A stretch of DNA of 64,000 bases from Agrobacterium sp. RAC06 (lineage in GTDB: Bacteria; Pseudomonadota; Alphaproteobacteria; Rhizobiales; Rhizobiaceae): contig NZ_CP016499.1 in NCBI RefSeq assembly GCF_001713475.1, positions 3,422,001-3,486,000 of the forward strand, written 5' to 3'. The notes beneath the pieces were generated by a model. That model was given only the letters and a program-made list of their open reading frames with translations, had not been told where the DNA came from and did not search any database. Made by a program: the position numbers and the translations under genes. Shown one piece after another: positions 45,502 through 54,026 of this stretch; the first letter of the stretch is position 1, and every line of letters begins with the position of its first letter.

Positions 45502-46982
45502 GCATCGTTTTCGAGCAAGAGCCGCTTCGCCCGCTCAGCCGCCTCATGCAGTGGCGGCGTGCCTGGTTGACGATCGACGCCAATCCAGCGGCGCGCAACT
45601 TTGCCGGGACCATCCGCGGGCTGCTTCTGATACACGGGCTTTTCCTCGCGGCTCTTGCCGTGAGCCTGCAGATCAGTCTGTCGGCACTTGCACTGATCGG
45701 ATTGACCCTTCTTGCTGCCGCGCGCTGGCCAGAGCGCCGGCTCACCATTCTGATCACGTCGAGCCTGGTCTTCCTGTTGCTCCGGCCCTTCCGAACCGCT
45801 GACATGAACACGCTTGTCGTCGACTTGGCTGCGGCGGTCGGGAACGGCGTGTCCGTGCCTCCGCTCGCCCTCCAGGTGTTCGGTGTCGTCCTTTTCCTCG
45901 GTTTTGCGCAGCTCATGATCGCAGGCCAGCGCATGAGCAGCGGCATCTGGTCCCGCCGTCCTGTGTTGGTGCAGCTTGTCGGCTTCCTCGCGGTGCTTGC
46001 TGTTGCCGCCTTCGTGCCACCGGGGGACTACGGGCATGCCATGCTCTGGGCTTTCCTCGCTGTCTGGGCATCCTGCTTCTGGTTTCTCGCCTATGCGGCT
46101 GTCGACCTGAAGGCCAAGGCTGCAGCACCGGACGGTGTGCGGGCGCTCTACATGCGTCCGGTCTGGGGCGGTGACGTCGCGCCGTTCGGCAAGGGCCTGT
46201 CCTTCCTCAAGCGCTTCGAAGCAAAGGATGACGACGCCCTGGCGGTGACGCGTCTGAAGGCACTGAAACTCGCCGTCTGGACGGCCATTCTCAGCTGGAC
46301 TGCGCTTGCGGCCACGACACTGTTTCATGAGATGCTGGGTGTGCCGAAACTCGGCTTCATGATCCTCAATCCGCAGGATACTGCGGCCATGCCCCTTGGC
46401 CTGCAATGGGCAGGTTTGATCGTCAACTACGGTGTGGATCTGCTGATCATTGCGGCCTGGGGCCATGCGATTGTCGCCGTGGCGCGGATGATGGGTTACA
46501 ATATTCCGCGCAACACCGTGAACCCGCTGGCATCCCGCTCGATCGCCGAGTTCTGGAACCGCTACTACTATTACTTCAAAGAGGTTCTGGTCGATTTCTT
46601 CTTCTATCCGGCCTTCATGCGCTGGTTCAAGACATCGCCACGCCTGCGGATCGCGTTCGCGACCTTCTGTGCGGCCGGGTTCGGCAATTTCCTCTACCAT
46701 CTGATCTTCGTCTCCCATGTCTTCGCAGATGGGACGCCGTTCGACGAACTCGATCGTTTTGCAACGCTGGCCTTTTATGTCGGTCTGCTCTCGGCGGGCC
46801 TGATCATCTCGCAGATCTGGGGCCGCAAGACCTCGTCGGCGGATGGCTTCTGGCGTCACGATGTTCTGCCCCGGATCAATGTGGCGCTGTTCTTCTGCTT
46901 TCTGAAAATCTTCGACAGTGTGTGGCTCGAAGGCCAGCTGTCGGATCGCTTCCACTTTCTGTTTGGCCTGTTTGGAGTTTGA
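45498..46982 (+). CDS. MBOAT-like membrane acyltransferase (DltB-like role)
   Basis: The 494-residue protein has about ten membrane helices. The segment EFWNRYYYYFKEVLVDFFFYP (from residue ~351) matches the MBOAT 'FWRRWH-SL---LRDYLY-P' motif. The following NFLYHLIFVSH contains H401 and H407 in the region where MBOAT proteins have their catalytic histidine, though without the usual WHG. Start TTG 45498 overlaps the ligase stop (TTGA), showing translational coupling. Its position between an adenylating enzyme and a carrier protein parallels DltA-DltB-DltC, so it probably moves the activated acyl group across or onto a membrane-side acceptor. Confidence 0.72.
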   Translation: MSIVFEQEPLRPLSRLMQWRRAWLTIDANPAARNFAGTIRGLLLIHGLFLAALAVSLQISLSALALIGLTLLAAARWPERRLTILITSSLVFLLLRPFRTADMNTLVVDLAAAVGNGVSVPPLALQVFGVVLFLGFAQLMIAGQRMSSGIWSRRPVLVQLVGFLAVLAVAAFVPPGDYGHAMLWAFLAVWASCFWFLAYAAVDLKAKAAAPDGVRALYMRPVWGGDVAPFGKGLSFLKRFEAKDDDALAVTRLKALKLAVWTAILSWTALAATTLFHEMLGVPKLGFMILNPQDTAAMPLGLQWAGLIVNYGVDLLIIAAWGHAIVAVARMMGYNIPRNTVNPLASRSIAEFWNRYYYYFKEVLVDFFFYPAFMRWFKTSPRLRIAFATFCAAGFGNFLYHLIFVSHVFADGTPFDELDRFATLAFYVGLLSAGLIISQIWGRKTSSADGFWRHDVLPRINVALFFCFLKIFDSVWLEGQLSDRFHFLFGLFGV

Positions 46983-46988
46983 CCTGCC

Positions 46989-47240
46989 ATGACCGTCGAC
47001 AAGATTGCATCCATCCGTGCTCGTGTTCAGGGACTGCTCGAAGAGCGCGGCGACAGGCAGCCGCTTCTGGATACGGATTCGCTCTTCTTCAGCGGACGGC
47101 TGGATTCGCTCGCGGCCACGCATTTGATGATGCTGCTCGAGGAGACTTTCGGGATCGATCTGGCTGCTGCCGATTTCGACGTGACCCGTCTCGACAGTCT
47201 CGCCGAGATCGAAGCCTTTGTCAGCGAGACGCAAGGATAA
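46989..47240 (+). CDS. Acyl/aminoacyl carrier protein (DltC-like)
   Basis: The 83-residue protein is an acyl carrier protein: four-helix pattern and the phosphopantetheine site S40 in RLDSLAATH. The LDSL context, rather than the DSL-M of fatty-acid ACPs, is common in DltC and stand-alone peptidyl carriers. It starts 6 bp after the MBOAT-like gene and is the probable partner of the DltA-like ligase encoded upstream. It is the last gene of the five-gene cassette. Confidence 0.85.
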   Translation: MTVDKIASIRARVQGLLEERGDRQPLLDTDSLFFSGRLDSLAATHLMMLLEETFGIDLAAADFDVTRLDSLAEIEAFVSETQG

Positions 47241-47359
47241 GGCTTCACGGCGGATCAGATTTCCCGGCAATCCACGTCGTCGTGTTGCGTCAGGACGGCG
47301 CTCTGCATAGGTCCGTTCCGTCTTCAAGGAAGTGCTTGTATCGATCTCCGCAGTGGCCT

Positions 47360-47375
47360 AGTAAATATTTTCCTG
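47360..47375. promoter_or_regulatory. LacR-operator-like motif upstream of lacR
   Basis: AGTAAATATTTTCCTG matches 14 of 16 bases of AGTAAAAATTTTCTTG in front of lacE (48551-48566). A further inverted TTTACT lies at 47379-47384. It lies 49 bp before the lacR start, so it may mediate autoregulation. Confidence 0.5.
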
Positions 47376-47423
47376 AGGTTTACTGGTTTCCTTGGGAAAC
47401 AGGTGGAGGAGGGACAGGCCGCC

Positions 47424-48494
47424 GTGGTGACGATCAAGGAAATCGCGAAGGCCGTCGGCGTTTCGTCGGGGACCGTCTCCCGTGTCTTGAACTACGACCA
47501 GACGCTGTCGGTCTCCGAGGCCAAGCGGCAGGCGATCATCGAAACGGCCGAAGCGCTGAACTATGCGACGCCACGCGCGCGCAAGAGCGCCCATCTTCCT
47601 CCGCTCAATATTCCGATGGCCAGCCATGCGGACGTGTCGGCGCATGTCGCCATCGTTCACTTCCTGGCGCCGCAGGAGGAGCTGGTCGATCCCTATTATG
47701 TCGGTGTGCGGCTCGGCATCGAGGCCCGCTGCCGCGAGTACAAGATCGAGATCGCACGGGTGTTCAATCCCGATGTGCCCGTCGATCTTGCGCTGTTGAC
47801 GGGTATCTCCGCAGCGATCGTGGTCGGGCATCATCCCAAGGCAGAGATCGAGGCGATGGCCAAGGTCTGTCCGCATCTGATCATGGCCGACTACAATCCG
47901 CGCATGCCGCAATTCGACTGCGTTCGCGCTGATCTGGGCGAGGCGACGACAACTATCCTCGACAGTCTGGAACAGGCGGGATATCGCCGAATCGGCTTTG
48001 TCGGCGGCTACGAGCTGATGGACAATGATGCGCTGATGCATGGGGAGCAGCGCTGCAAGGCCTTCATCGAATGGCACGAGGCGCGCGGGAGCTACCAGCC
48101 CGAGCTCATGGCGCTTGGCCAGAGCGAGCGCTTCGGACAGAACCTCCGGCTGGAGACCGGTTACCAGCAGGCGAAATCGCTGCTCGCACTCGATACGCCC
48201 CCCGATGCCATCGTTGCGGCGAACGACAATATGGCGATCGGTACCTACAGGGCCATCCAGGAGGCCGGGATGTCCATACCTGATGATGTCGCGGTGGTGG
48301 CCTTCAACGACATTCCTGTTGCGCAATTTCTTAACCCGCCGCTGTCGACCATGCGCATTCCCGGCGAGCTGATCGGCGAAGTGGCTGTCGACCTGCTTGT
48401 CGAGCGGCTGAACGGGCGCGACTATTCCAAGCATGTTACCCTGCCGACCGAAATGGTCTGGCGCGGCAGTGCGAGAAAGCCTGTGCGCACTTAA
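47424..48494 (+). CDS. lacR: LacI-family regulator of the lactose operon
   Basis: The 356-residue protein has a LacI helix-turn-helix (TIKEIAKAVGVSSGTVSRVLNY) and a sugar-binding core (AIVVGHHPKAEIEAMA, GYRRIGFVGGYE, DAIVAANDNMAIG, VAFNDIPVAQFLNPPLSTMRI). GTG 47424 is preferred because GGAGGAGGG (47405-47413) lies upstream; a GTG at 47403 would lack one. It precedes lacE in the order known for the lac clusters of Agrobacterium radiobacter and Sinorhizobium meliloti, and a shared motif lies before both lacR and lacE. It is expected to repress lactose genes until lactose or a derivative is present. Confidence 0.8.
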   Translation: MVTIKEIAKAVGVSSGTVSRVLNYDQTLSVSEAKRQAIIETAEALNYATPRARKSAHLPPLNIPMASHADVSAHVAIVHFLAPQEELVDPYYVGVRLGIEARCREYKIEIARVFNPDVPVDLALLTGISAAIVVGHHPKAEIEAMAKVCPHLIMADYNPRMPQFDCVRADLGEATTTILDSLEQAGYRRIGFVGGYELMDNDALMHGEQRCKAFIEWHEARGSYQPELMALGQSERFGQNLRLETGYQQAKSLLALDTPPDAIVAANDNMAIGTYRAIQEAGMSIPDDVAVVAFNDIPVAQFLNPPLSTMRIPGELIGEVAVDLLVERLNGRDYSKHVTLPTEMVWRGSARKPVRT

Positions 48495-48541
48495 GTCTTC
48501 GTGGAAAGGTTGTGAGATCCTCGTGACTTACCGCAGCGCAC

Positions 48542-48562
48542 AAAATATTTAGTAAAAATTTT
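48542..48562. promoter_or_regulatory. 21-bp dyad, candidate LacR operator before lacE
   Basis: The site is palindromic around position 48552 except for the central base and one mismatched pair: AAAATATTTA mirrors TAAAAATTTT. The right half matches the motif upstream of lacR. It lies 86 bp before the lacE start in an AT-rich promoter region. Confidence 0.6.
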
Positions 48563-48647
48563 CTTGGCTGTCTTCCGATTTTGAGGAATAGTCACCGCGA
48601 GGCAGGGGATGGAGCTGCCGCGTTCAACGATACAGTGGGAGGAAGAC

Positions 48648-49916
48648 ATGGACTATTCTCGCGCCTTCAAGCGCTCGATTTCGGCCACCGTTGCTGGCGC
48701 CGCACTTCTCTGCAGCACCGCCGCCTTTGCCGGTGAAGTCACCATCTGGTGCTGGGACCCGAACTTCAACGTCGCCATCATGAAGGAAGCGGCGGCGCGC
48801 TATACCGCCAAGAACCCTGACACGACCTTCAACATCGTCGACTTCGCCAAGGCCGATGTCGAGCAGAAGCTGCAGACGGGTCTGGCCTCCGGCATGACTG
48901 ACACGCTGCCGGATATCGTGCTGATTGAAGATTATGGCGCGCAGAAATATCTGCAGTCCTTCCCCGGCTCCTTTGCCGCGCTGACTGACAAGATCGACTA
49001 TTCCGGCTTTGCCAAATACAAGGTCGACCTGATGACGCTCGAAGGCCAGGTCTATGGCGTTCCCTTCGATTCCGGCGTGACCGGCCTTTACTATCGCACT
49101 GATTATCTTGAGCAGGCCGGCTACAAGGCCTCCGATATGGAGAACCTGACCTGGGACCGCTTCATCGAGATCGGCAAGGACGTGAAGGCCAAGACCGGCC
49201 ATGAGATGATGGCGCTCGACTCGAATGACGGCGGCCTGATCCGCATCATGATGCAGTCTGGCGGCCAGTGGTATTTCAACGAGGACGGCAGCCTCAACAT
49301 CACCGGCAATGCTGCGCTGAAGGCCGCACTCGAAACCCAGGCCCGCATCGTCAACGAAGGCGTTGCCAAGCCAACCAGCGGCTGGAATGACGGCATCAGC
49401 GCTCTGACTTCGGGCGATGTGGCCTCGGTTCTGATGGGCGTCTGGATTACCGGCACCGTCAAGTCGCAGGCCGACCAGGCCGGCAAGTGGGCGCTGACCG
49501 CCATTCCGAAACTCAACATCGAGGGTGCGACGGCTGCGTCGAACCTTGGCGGTTCGAGCTGGTATGTGCTGGAAGCCTCCGCCGAGAAGGATGAGGCGAT
49601 CGACTTCCTCAATGAGATCTATGCCAAGGACCTCGATTTCTACCAGAAGATCCTGACCGAACGTGGCGCCGTGGGCTCGCTGCTTGCTGCCCGCACCGGT
49701 GAAGCCTATCAAAAGCCCGACGAGTTCTTCGGCGGCCAGACGGTCTGGCAGAACTTTGCCGATTGGCTCGTGCAGGTACCTGCCGTCAACTACGGCATTT
49801 TCACCAACGAGCTCGATACGGCTGTCACGGCCAATTTCCCGGCGCTCTTGAAGGGCACACCGGTGGATGAGGTCTTGAAGGCGATCGAAGATCAGGCTGC
49901 CACTCAGATCCAGTAA
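48648..49916 (+). CDS. lacE: Lactose ABC transporter substrate-binding protein
   Basis: The 422-residue protein belongs to solute-binding family 1 (sugars). A signal peptide is clear (AFKRSISATVAGAALL core, cleavage after AAFA before GEVT). The segments YGVPFDSGVTGLYYR and NLGGSSWYVLEASAEKD are typical of disaccharide-binding proteins. ATG 48648 has GGGAGGAAGAC upstream. The downstream order of two permeases, a GH2 beta-galactosidase and an ATPase is that of rhizobial lacEFGZK, so lactose is the likely ligand. It is followed by a hairpin before lacF. Confidence 0.85.
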   Translation: MDYSRAFKRSISATVAGAALLCSTAAFAGEVTIWCWDPNFNVAIMKEAAARYTAKNPDTTFNIVDFAKADVEQKLQTGLASGMTDTLPDIVLIEDYGAQKYLQSFPGSFAALTDKIDYSGFAKYKVDLMTLEGQVYGVPFDSGVTGLYYRTDYLEQAGYKASDMENLTWDRFIEIGKDVKAKTGHEMMALDSNDGGLIRIMMQSGGQWYFNEDGSLNITGNAALKAALETQARIVNEGVAKPTSGWNDGISALTSGDVASVLMGVWITGTVKSQADQAGKWALTAIPKLNIEGATAASNLGGSSWYVLEASAEKDEAIDFLNEIYAKDLDFYQKILTERGAVGSLLAARTGEAYQKPDEFFGGQTVWQNFADWLVQVPAVNYGIFTNELDTAVTANFPALLKGTPVDEVLKAIEDQAATQIQ

Positions 49917-49925
49917 ACCCATCCC

Positions 49926-49958
49926 ACAGGGGCGTCTTCCCAAGGATTACGCCCCTGT
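49926..49958 (+). other. Stem-loop between lacE and lacF
   Basis: Perfect 10-bp arms ACAGGGGCGT (49926-49935) and ACGCCCCTGT (49949-49958) enclose a 13-base loop, 9 bp after the lacE stop. No T-tract follows. A stem of this kind can protect the upstream lacE message or attenuate transcription into lacF. Confidence 0.7.
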
Positions 49959-50047
49959 CCTCCCGGAGACGTGCGGCGGCAACGCCGCGCGCCTTCCCTT
50001 TGCATAACATGGTTCAGTGACCACTGATCGGGTTCGGGGATAACCGC

Positions 50048-50944
50048 ATGGCGACCACATCCAGATCCAGTTTGAAGCGCTATTACGACGTCAACGGATG
50101 GCTGTTCGTGGCGCCCGCCATCGCGCTGATCTCGCTCTTCATGCTCTATCCGATTGCCCGCTCGCTCGTTCTCTCCCTGTATTCGGGACGCGGAATGATG
50201 CTGAAGTTCTCAGGCACGGGTAACCTCGTGCGTCTCTGGAACGATCCCGTCTTCTGGCAGGCGCTGCAAAACACCGTCATTTTCTTCATCATTCAGGTGC
50301 CGATCATGATCACCATGGCACTGATCCTGGCGGCCATGCTGAACAATCCGAAACTGCGCTTTTCCGGCCTCTTCCGGACGATGATCTTCCTGCCCTGTGT
50401 TGCCTCGCTGGTGGCCTATTCCATCCTGTTCAAGAGCATGTTTTCGCTCGACGGCGTGGTGAACAACACGCTGCTTACGATCGGCATCATCGGCGAGCCG
50501 ATCGGCTGGCTGACCGATCCCTTCTGGGCCAAGGTGCTGATCATCATCGCCATTACCTGGCGCTGGACCGGCTACAACATGATTTTCTATCTGGCGGCGC
50601 TGCAGAATATCGATCGCTCGCTCTATGAGGCGGCGAAGATCGACGGCGTGCCGTCCTGGGGGCGTTTCGCCTTCCTGACCATTCCGATGTTGAAGCCGGT
50701 GATCCTGTTCACCACGATCACCTCGACGATTGGCACGCTACAGCTCTTCGACGAGGTCTATAACTTCACCGAAGGCACGGGCGGGCCGGCGAATTCGACG
50801 CTGACCTTGTCACTCTACATCTACAATCTGACCTTCCGCTTCATGCCGAGCTTCGGTTATGCGGCAACCGTCTCCTATGTCATCGTGCTGATGGTGGCGG
50901 TTCTCTCCTTCCTGCAATTCTATGCCGCGAGGGAACGTCGATGA
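50048..50944 (+). CDS. lacF: Lactose ABC transporter permease (LacF/MalF type)
   Basis: The 298-residue permease has six membrane helices and the MalF-type EAA loop YEAAKIDGVPSWGRFAFLTIPML. The N-terminal KRYYDVNGWLFVAPAIALI is typical of sugar permeases of the CUT1 group. It overlaps lacG by 4 bp (ATGA). It forms the membrane channel with LacG for lactose delivered by LacE. Confidence 0.88.
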   Translation: MATTSRSSLKRYYDVNGWLFVAPAIALISLFMLYPIARSLVLSLYSGRGMMLKFSGTGNLVRLWNDPVFWQALQNTVIFFIIQVPIMITMALILAAMLNNPKLRFSGLFRTMIFLPCVASLVAYSILFKSMFSLDGVVNNTLLTIGIIGEPIGWLTDPFWAKVLIIIAITWRWTGYNMIFYLAALQNIDRSLYEAAKIDGVPSWGRFAFLTIPMLKPVILFTTITSTIGTLQLFDEVYNFTEGTGGPANSTLTLSLYIYNLTFRFMPSFGYAATVSYVIVLMVAVLSFLQFYAARERR

Positions 50945-51762
50945 TGACAACGCTTCGCCGCCGCCTGCCTGATATCGTGCAGTATGCCGTGCTGTCGCTT
51001 GCCGCCTTCCTCTCGATCTTTCCGTTCATCTGGATGGTGATCGGCGCGACCAATACGACAAGCCAGATCATCCGCGGGAAGGTTACCTTCGGCACGGCGC
51101 TCTTCGACAACATCGCGTCCTTCTTCGCGCAGGTGGATGTGCCGCTGGTGTTCTGGAATTCGGTGAAGATCGCGCTTGTGGGAACGGCGCTCACGCTGCT
51201 CGTCTCTTCGCTTGCCGGCTATGGTTTCGAGATGTTCCGCTCGAAGCTCCGCGAGCGCGTCTATACCGTGATCCTGCTGACGCTGATGGTGCCGTTCGCG
51301 GCTCTGATGATCCCGCTCTTCATGCTGATGGGGCAGGCGGGGCTTCTGAATACCCATATCGCCATCATGCTGCCGATGATCGCGTCTGCCTTCATCATCT
51401 TCTATTTCCGCCAGGCCTCGAAGGCCTTCCCGACCGAGCTTCGCGATGCGGCCAAGGTCGACGGGCTGAAGGAGTGGCAGATCTTCTTCTACATCTATGT
51501 GCCGGTGATGCGCTCCACCTATGCGGCGGCCTTCGTCATCGTTTTCATGCTGAACTGGAACAATTATCTCTGGCCGCTGATCGTGCTGCAGTCGAACGAT
51601 ACCAAGACGATCACGCTTGTCGTGTCCTCGCTCGCTTCTGCCTATTCGCCCGAATACGGCACCGTGATGATCGGCACGATCCTCGCCACCCTTCCCACTC
51701 TTCTCGTTTTCTTCGCCATGCAACGCCAATTCGTGCAGGGCATGCTCGGCTCCGTGAAATAG
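50941..51762 (+). CDS. lacG: Lactose ABC transporter permease (LacG/MalG type)
   Basis: The 273-residue permease has six helices, the MalG-type EAA loop ELRDAAKVDGLKEWQIFFYIYVPVM and the terminal family segment FVQGMLGSVK. It is the second permease of the lactose importer, overlapping lacF and ending 9 bp before lacZ. Confidence 0.9.
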   Translation: MMTTLRRRLPDIVQYAVLSLAAFLSIFPFIWMVIGATNTTSQIIRGKVTFGTALFDNIASFFAQVDVPLVFWNSVKIALVGTALTLLVSSLAGYGFEMFRSKLRERVYTVILLTLMVPFAALMIPLFMLMGQAGLLNTHIAIMLPMIASAFIIFYFRQASKAFPTELRDAAKVDGLKEWQIFFYIYVPVMRSTYAAAFVIVFMLNWNNYLWPLIVLQSNDTKTITLVVSSLASAYSPEYGTVMIGTILATLPTLLVFFAMQRQFVQGMLGSVK

Positions 51763-51771
51763 GACTTTGAA

Positions 51772-54015
51772 ATGCGCATTATCGAGAACTTCAACCGGGA
51801 CTGGACCTTCCTGGCCGGCTTCGAACTCGCCTTCGCCTCGGCCCGCCAGTCGGGCGAAAACGTCCAGCTTCCCCATACGGCGGTCGAGCTGCCCTACAAT
51901 TACTTCGACGAGAAGAGCTATCAGAAGGCTTTTACATACCAGAAGGTGATCGCCTGGGATCCGCGTTTTGAGGGCCGCGAAGTCTCGCTGGTTTTCGACG
52001 GGGCCATGGCTGATAGCGTGGTCTATCTGAATGGTATTGAGATCACTGCCCACAAGGATGGCTACACGCCGTTCGAGGCCCGGCTCACGCCGCATCTGAA
52101 GGCTGGTAACAATCTGCTGACAGTGAAGATCGACGGCTCGGAAAACCCCGAGATCCCGCCCTTCGGCGGCGTGATCGACTATCTCACCTATGCCGGCATC
52201 TATCGCGACGTCTGGCTCAAGATTACCGCGCCGGTTTCGATCAAGAACGTCAAGATCGAGACGCCGGATGTTCTGGCCGAAGCCAAGCAGGTGACGGCGA
52301 AGGTCTGGATTTCCAATCCAACCGATCAGGCGCTTTCGGGCAAGGTCACGGCTGTTCTGAAAGATGGTGCAGGTCAGGAGATCGCGCGGACCGAGGCGAC
52401 CGTATCAGGCGCAGAGGTCTCGCTCGGCTTTTCCGGACTTCAGGGCATCACGCTCTGGGATATCGACAATCCGGCGCTCTACCGTCTGACCGTTATGCTG
52501 GAGACCGCTGCCGGTACCGATGAGACGACGAGCCGTTTCGGCTTCCGTTCTGCCGAATACACGATCGAGGGCTTCAAGTTGAATGGCCGTGTGGTCAAGC
52601 TGCGGGGCCTCAACCGCCATCAGGCCTGGCCGCATCTCGGCTATGCCATGGGCCGGCGCGGTCAGGAGAAGGATGCCGACATCCTGAAATACGACCTCGC
52701 TTGCAACATCGCCCGGACCTCCCACTACCCGCAGTCTAAATACTTCCTCGACCGCTGCGACGAGATCGGTCTGCTCGTCTTCGAAGAGATCCCCGGCTGG
52801 CAGCATATCGGCGGCGAGGCCTGGAAGGCGGAGAGCGTTCAGAACGTGCGCCGGATGATCGAGCGCGACTGGAACCATCCCTCTGTTATCATCTGGGGCG
52901 TGCGCATCAACGAAAGCCAGGATGCCCATGACTTCTATGTCGAGACGAATGCCATGGCGCGTTCGCTCGATACCACCCGCCAGACAGGCGGCGTGCGCTA
53001 CATCACCGAGAGCGAGCTGCTCGAAGACGTCTACACAATGAACGACTTCATTCTCGGCATGGAGGAAATGCCGGGGCACAACCGGGAGCGCCTGGTGCTG
53101 CGTGACCAGCGCGAGGTCACGGGGCTCGACCGCAAGGTGCCCTACATGATCACCGAATATGGCGGTCACATGTATCCGACCAAGCGCTTCGATCAGGAGC
53201 AGCGGCAGGCGGAGCATGTCGGTCGTCACCTGGCGATCCTGAATGCGGCCGCAGGCGACCCCTCGATCTCAGGCTCCACCGGCTGGTGCATGTTCGACTA
53301 CAACACCCACAAGGATTTCGGCTCGGGCGACCGCATCTGCTATCACGGCGTCACCGACATGTATCGCGAGCCGAAATTCGCCGGTTACGCCTATGCCTCG
53401 CAGGGCGATCCAAAGGATGGGATCGTGCTTCAGCCGGTCAGCTTCTGGGCACGCGGCGAGCGCAATATCGGCGGCGTGTTGCCGCTGATCGTGCTCACCA
53501 ATTGCGACTATGTCGAAATCCGCATGGGGCATATCGTCAAGCGGATCGAACCCGATACCAAGACCTATCCGCATCTGCCGCATCCGCCCTGCATTCTCGA
53601 CCACAGCATGGTGACGCCGGAAGAGTTTGGCGAATGGGGAATGACCTGGCGGGATGGCGAACTCGTCGGCTTTGTCAACGGCGAGGAAGTGGTTCGCCGC
53701 CATCTGCCGGCCGATCCGCTGCCGACGGCGCTCGACATCGCGGCCGATGACACAGAGCTCAGGTCTGGCGAGAAGGACACGGTTCGCGTCATCCTGCGTG
53801 CGCTCGATCAGGGCGGCAATGTCTTGGGCTTCTTCGACGATCCGGTCGAGGTCTCGCTTGAGGGCCCGGGCCGTATTATCGGCCCCTCGCTTCTGTCCTT
53901 CAAGGGTGGCGCGGTGGGCGTCTATGTCGAAGCCGGAAACGAAGCCGGTCACTTGACGCTATCTGCGACTTGCTGTCCCTTCGGGACCAAGCGCATCACC
54001 TTCAACGTCACCTGA
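51772..54015 (+). CDS. lacZ: Beta-galactosidase, glycoside hydrolase family 2
   Basis: The 747-residue enzyme has a GH2 sugar-binding N-terminal domain (GVIDYLTYAGIYRDVWL), an immunoglobulin-like domain (about 160-265) and a TIM barrel (about 265-550). The acid/base is E381 in WGVRINESQD, a variant of the usual W-x-x-G-N-E; the nucleophile is E462 in ITEYGGH. It is shorter than E. coli LacZ (~1,020 aa), as in other rhizobial lac operons. No signal peptide is present, so it hydrolyses imported lactose in the cytoplasm. Its place between permease and ATPase genes is characteristic of the Agrobacterium/Sinorhizobium cluster. Confidence 0.88.
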   Translation: MRIIENFNRDWTFLAGFELAFASARQSGENVQLPHTAVELPYNYFDEKSYQKAFTYQKVIAWDPRFEGREVSLVFDGAMADSVVYLNGIEITAHKDGYTPFEARLTPHLKAGNNLLTVKIDGSENPEIPPFGGVIDYLTYAGIYRDVWLKITAPVSIKNVKIETPDVLAEAKQVTAKVWISNPTDQALSGKVTAVLKDGAGQEIARTEATVSGAEVSLGFSGLQGITLWDIDNPALYRLTVMLETAAGTDETTSRFGFRSAEYTIEGFKLNGRVVKLRGLNRHQAWPHLGYAMGRRGQEKDADILKYDLACNIARTSHYPQSKYFLDRCDEIGLLVFEEIPGWQHIGGEAWKAESVQNVRRMIERDWNHPSVIIWGVRINESQDAHDFYVETNAMARSLDTTRQTGGVRYITESELLEDVYTMNDFILGMEEMPGHNRERLVLRDQREVTGLDRKVPYMITEYGGHMYPTKRFDQEQRQAEHVGRHLAILNAAAGDPSISGSTGWCMFDYNTHKDFGSGDRICYHGVTDMYREPKFAGYAYASQGDPKDGIVLQPVSFWARGERNIGGVLPLIVLTNCDYVEIRMGHIVKRIEPDTKTYPHLPHPPCILDHSMVTPEEFGEWGMTWRDGELVGFVNGEEVVRRHLPADPLPTALDIAADDTELRSGEKDTVRVILRALDQGGNVLGFFDDPVEVSLEGPGRIIGPSLLSFKGGAVGVYVEAGNEAGHLTLSATCCPFGTKRITFNVT

Positions 54016-54026
54016 GCGAGGCTTAA

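Noticed and set aside
45414..47327. Minus-strand frame of 637 residues opposite the MBOAT-like and ACP genes
   Set aside because: The plus-strand genes have clear family motifs and coupled starts; the minus frame is charge-rich with no recognisable domain.
49926..49958. lacE-lacF hairpin considered as a full terminator
   Set aside because: No T-tract follows, and the downstream genes belong to the same operon in related lac clusters.
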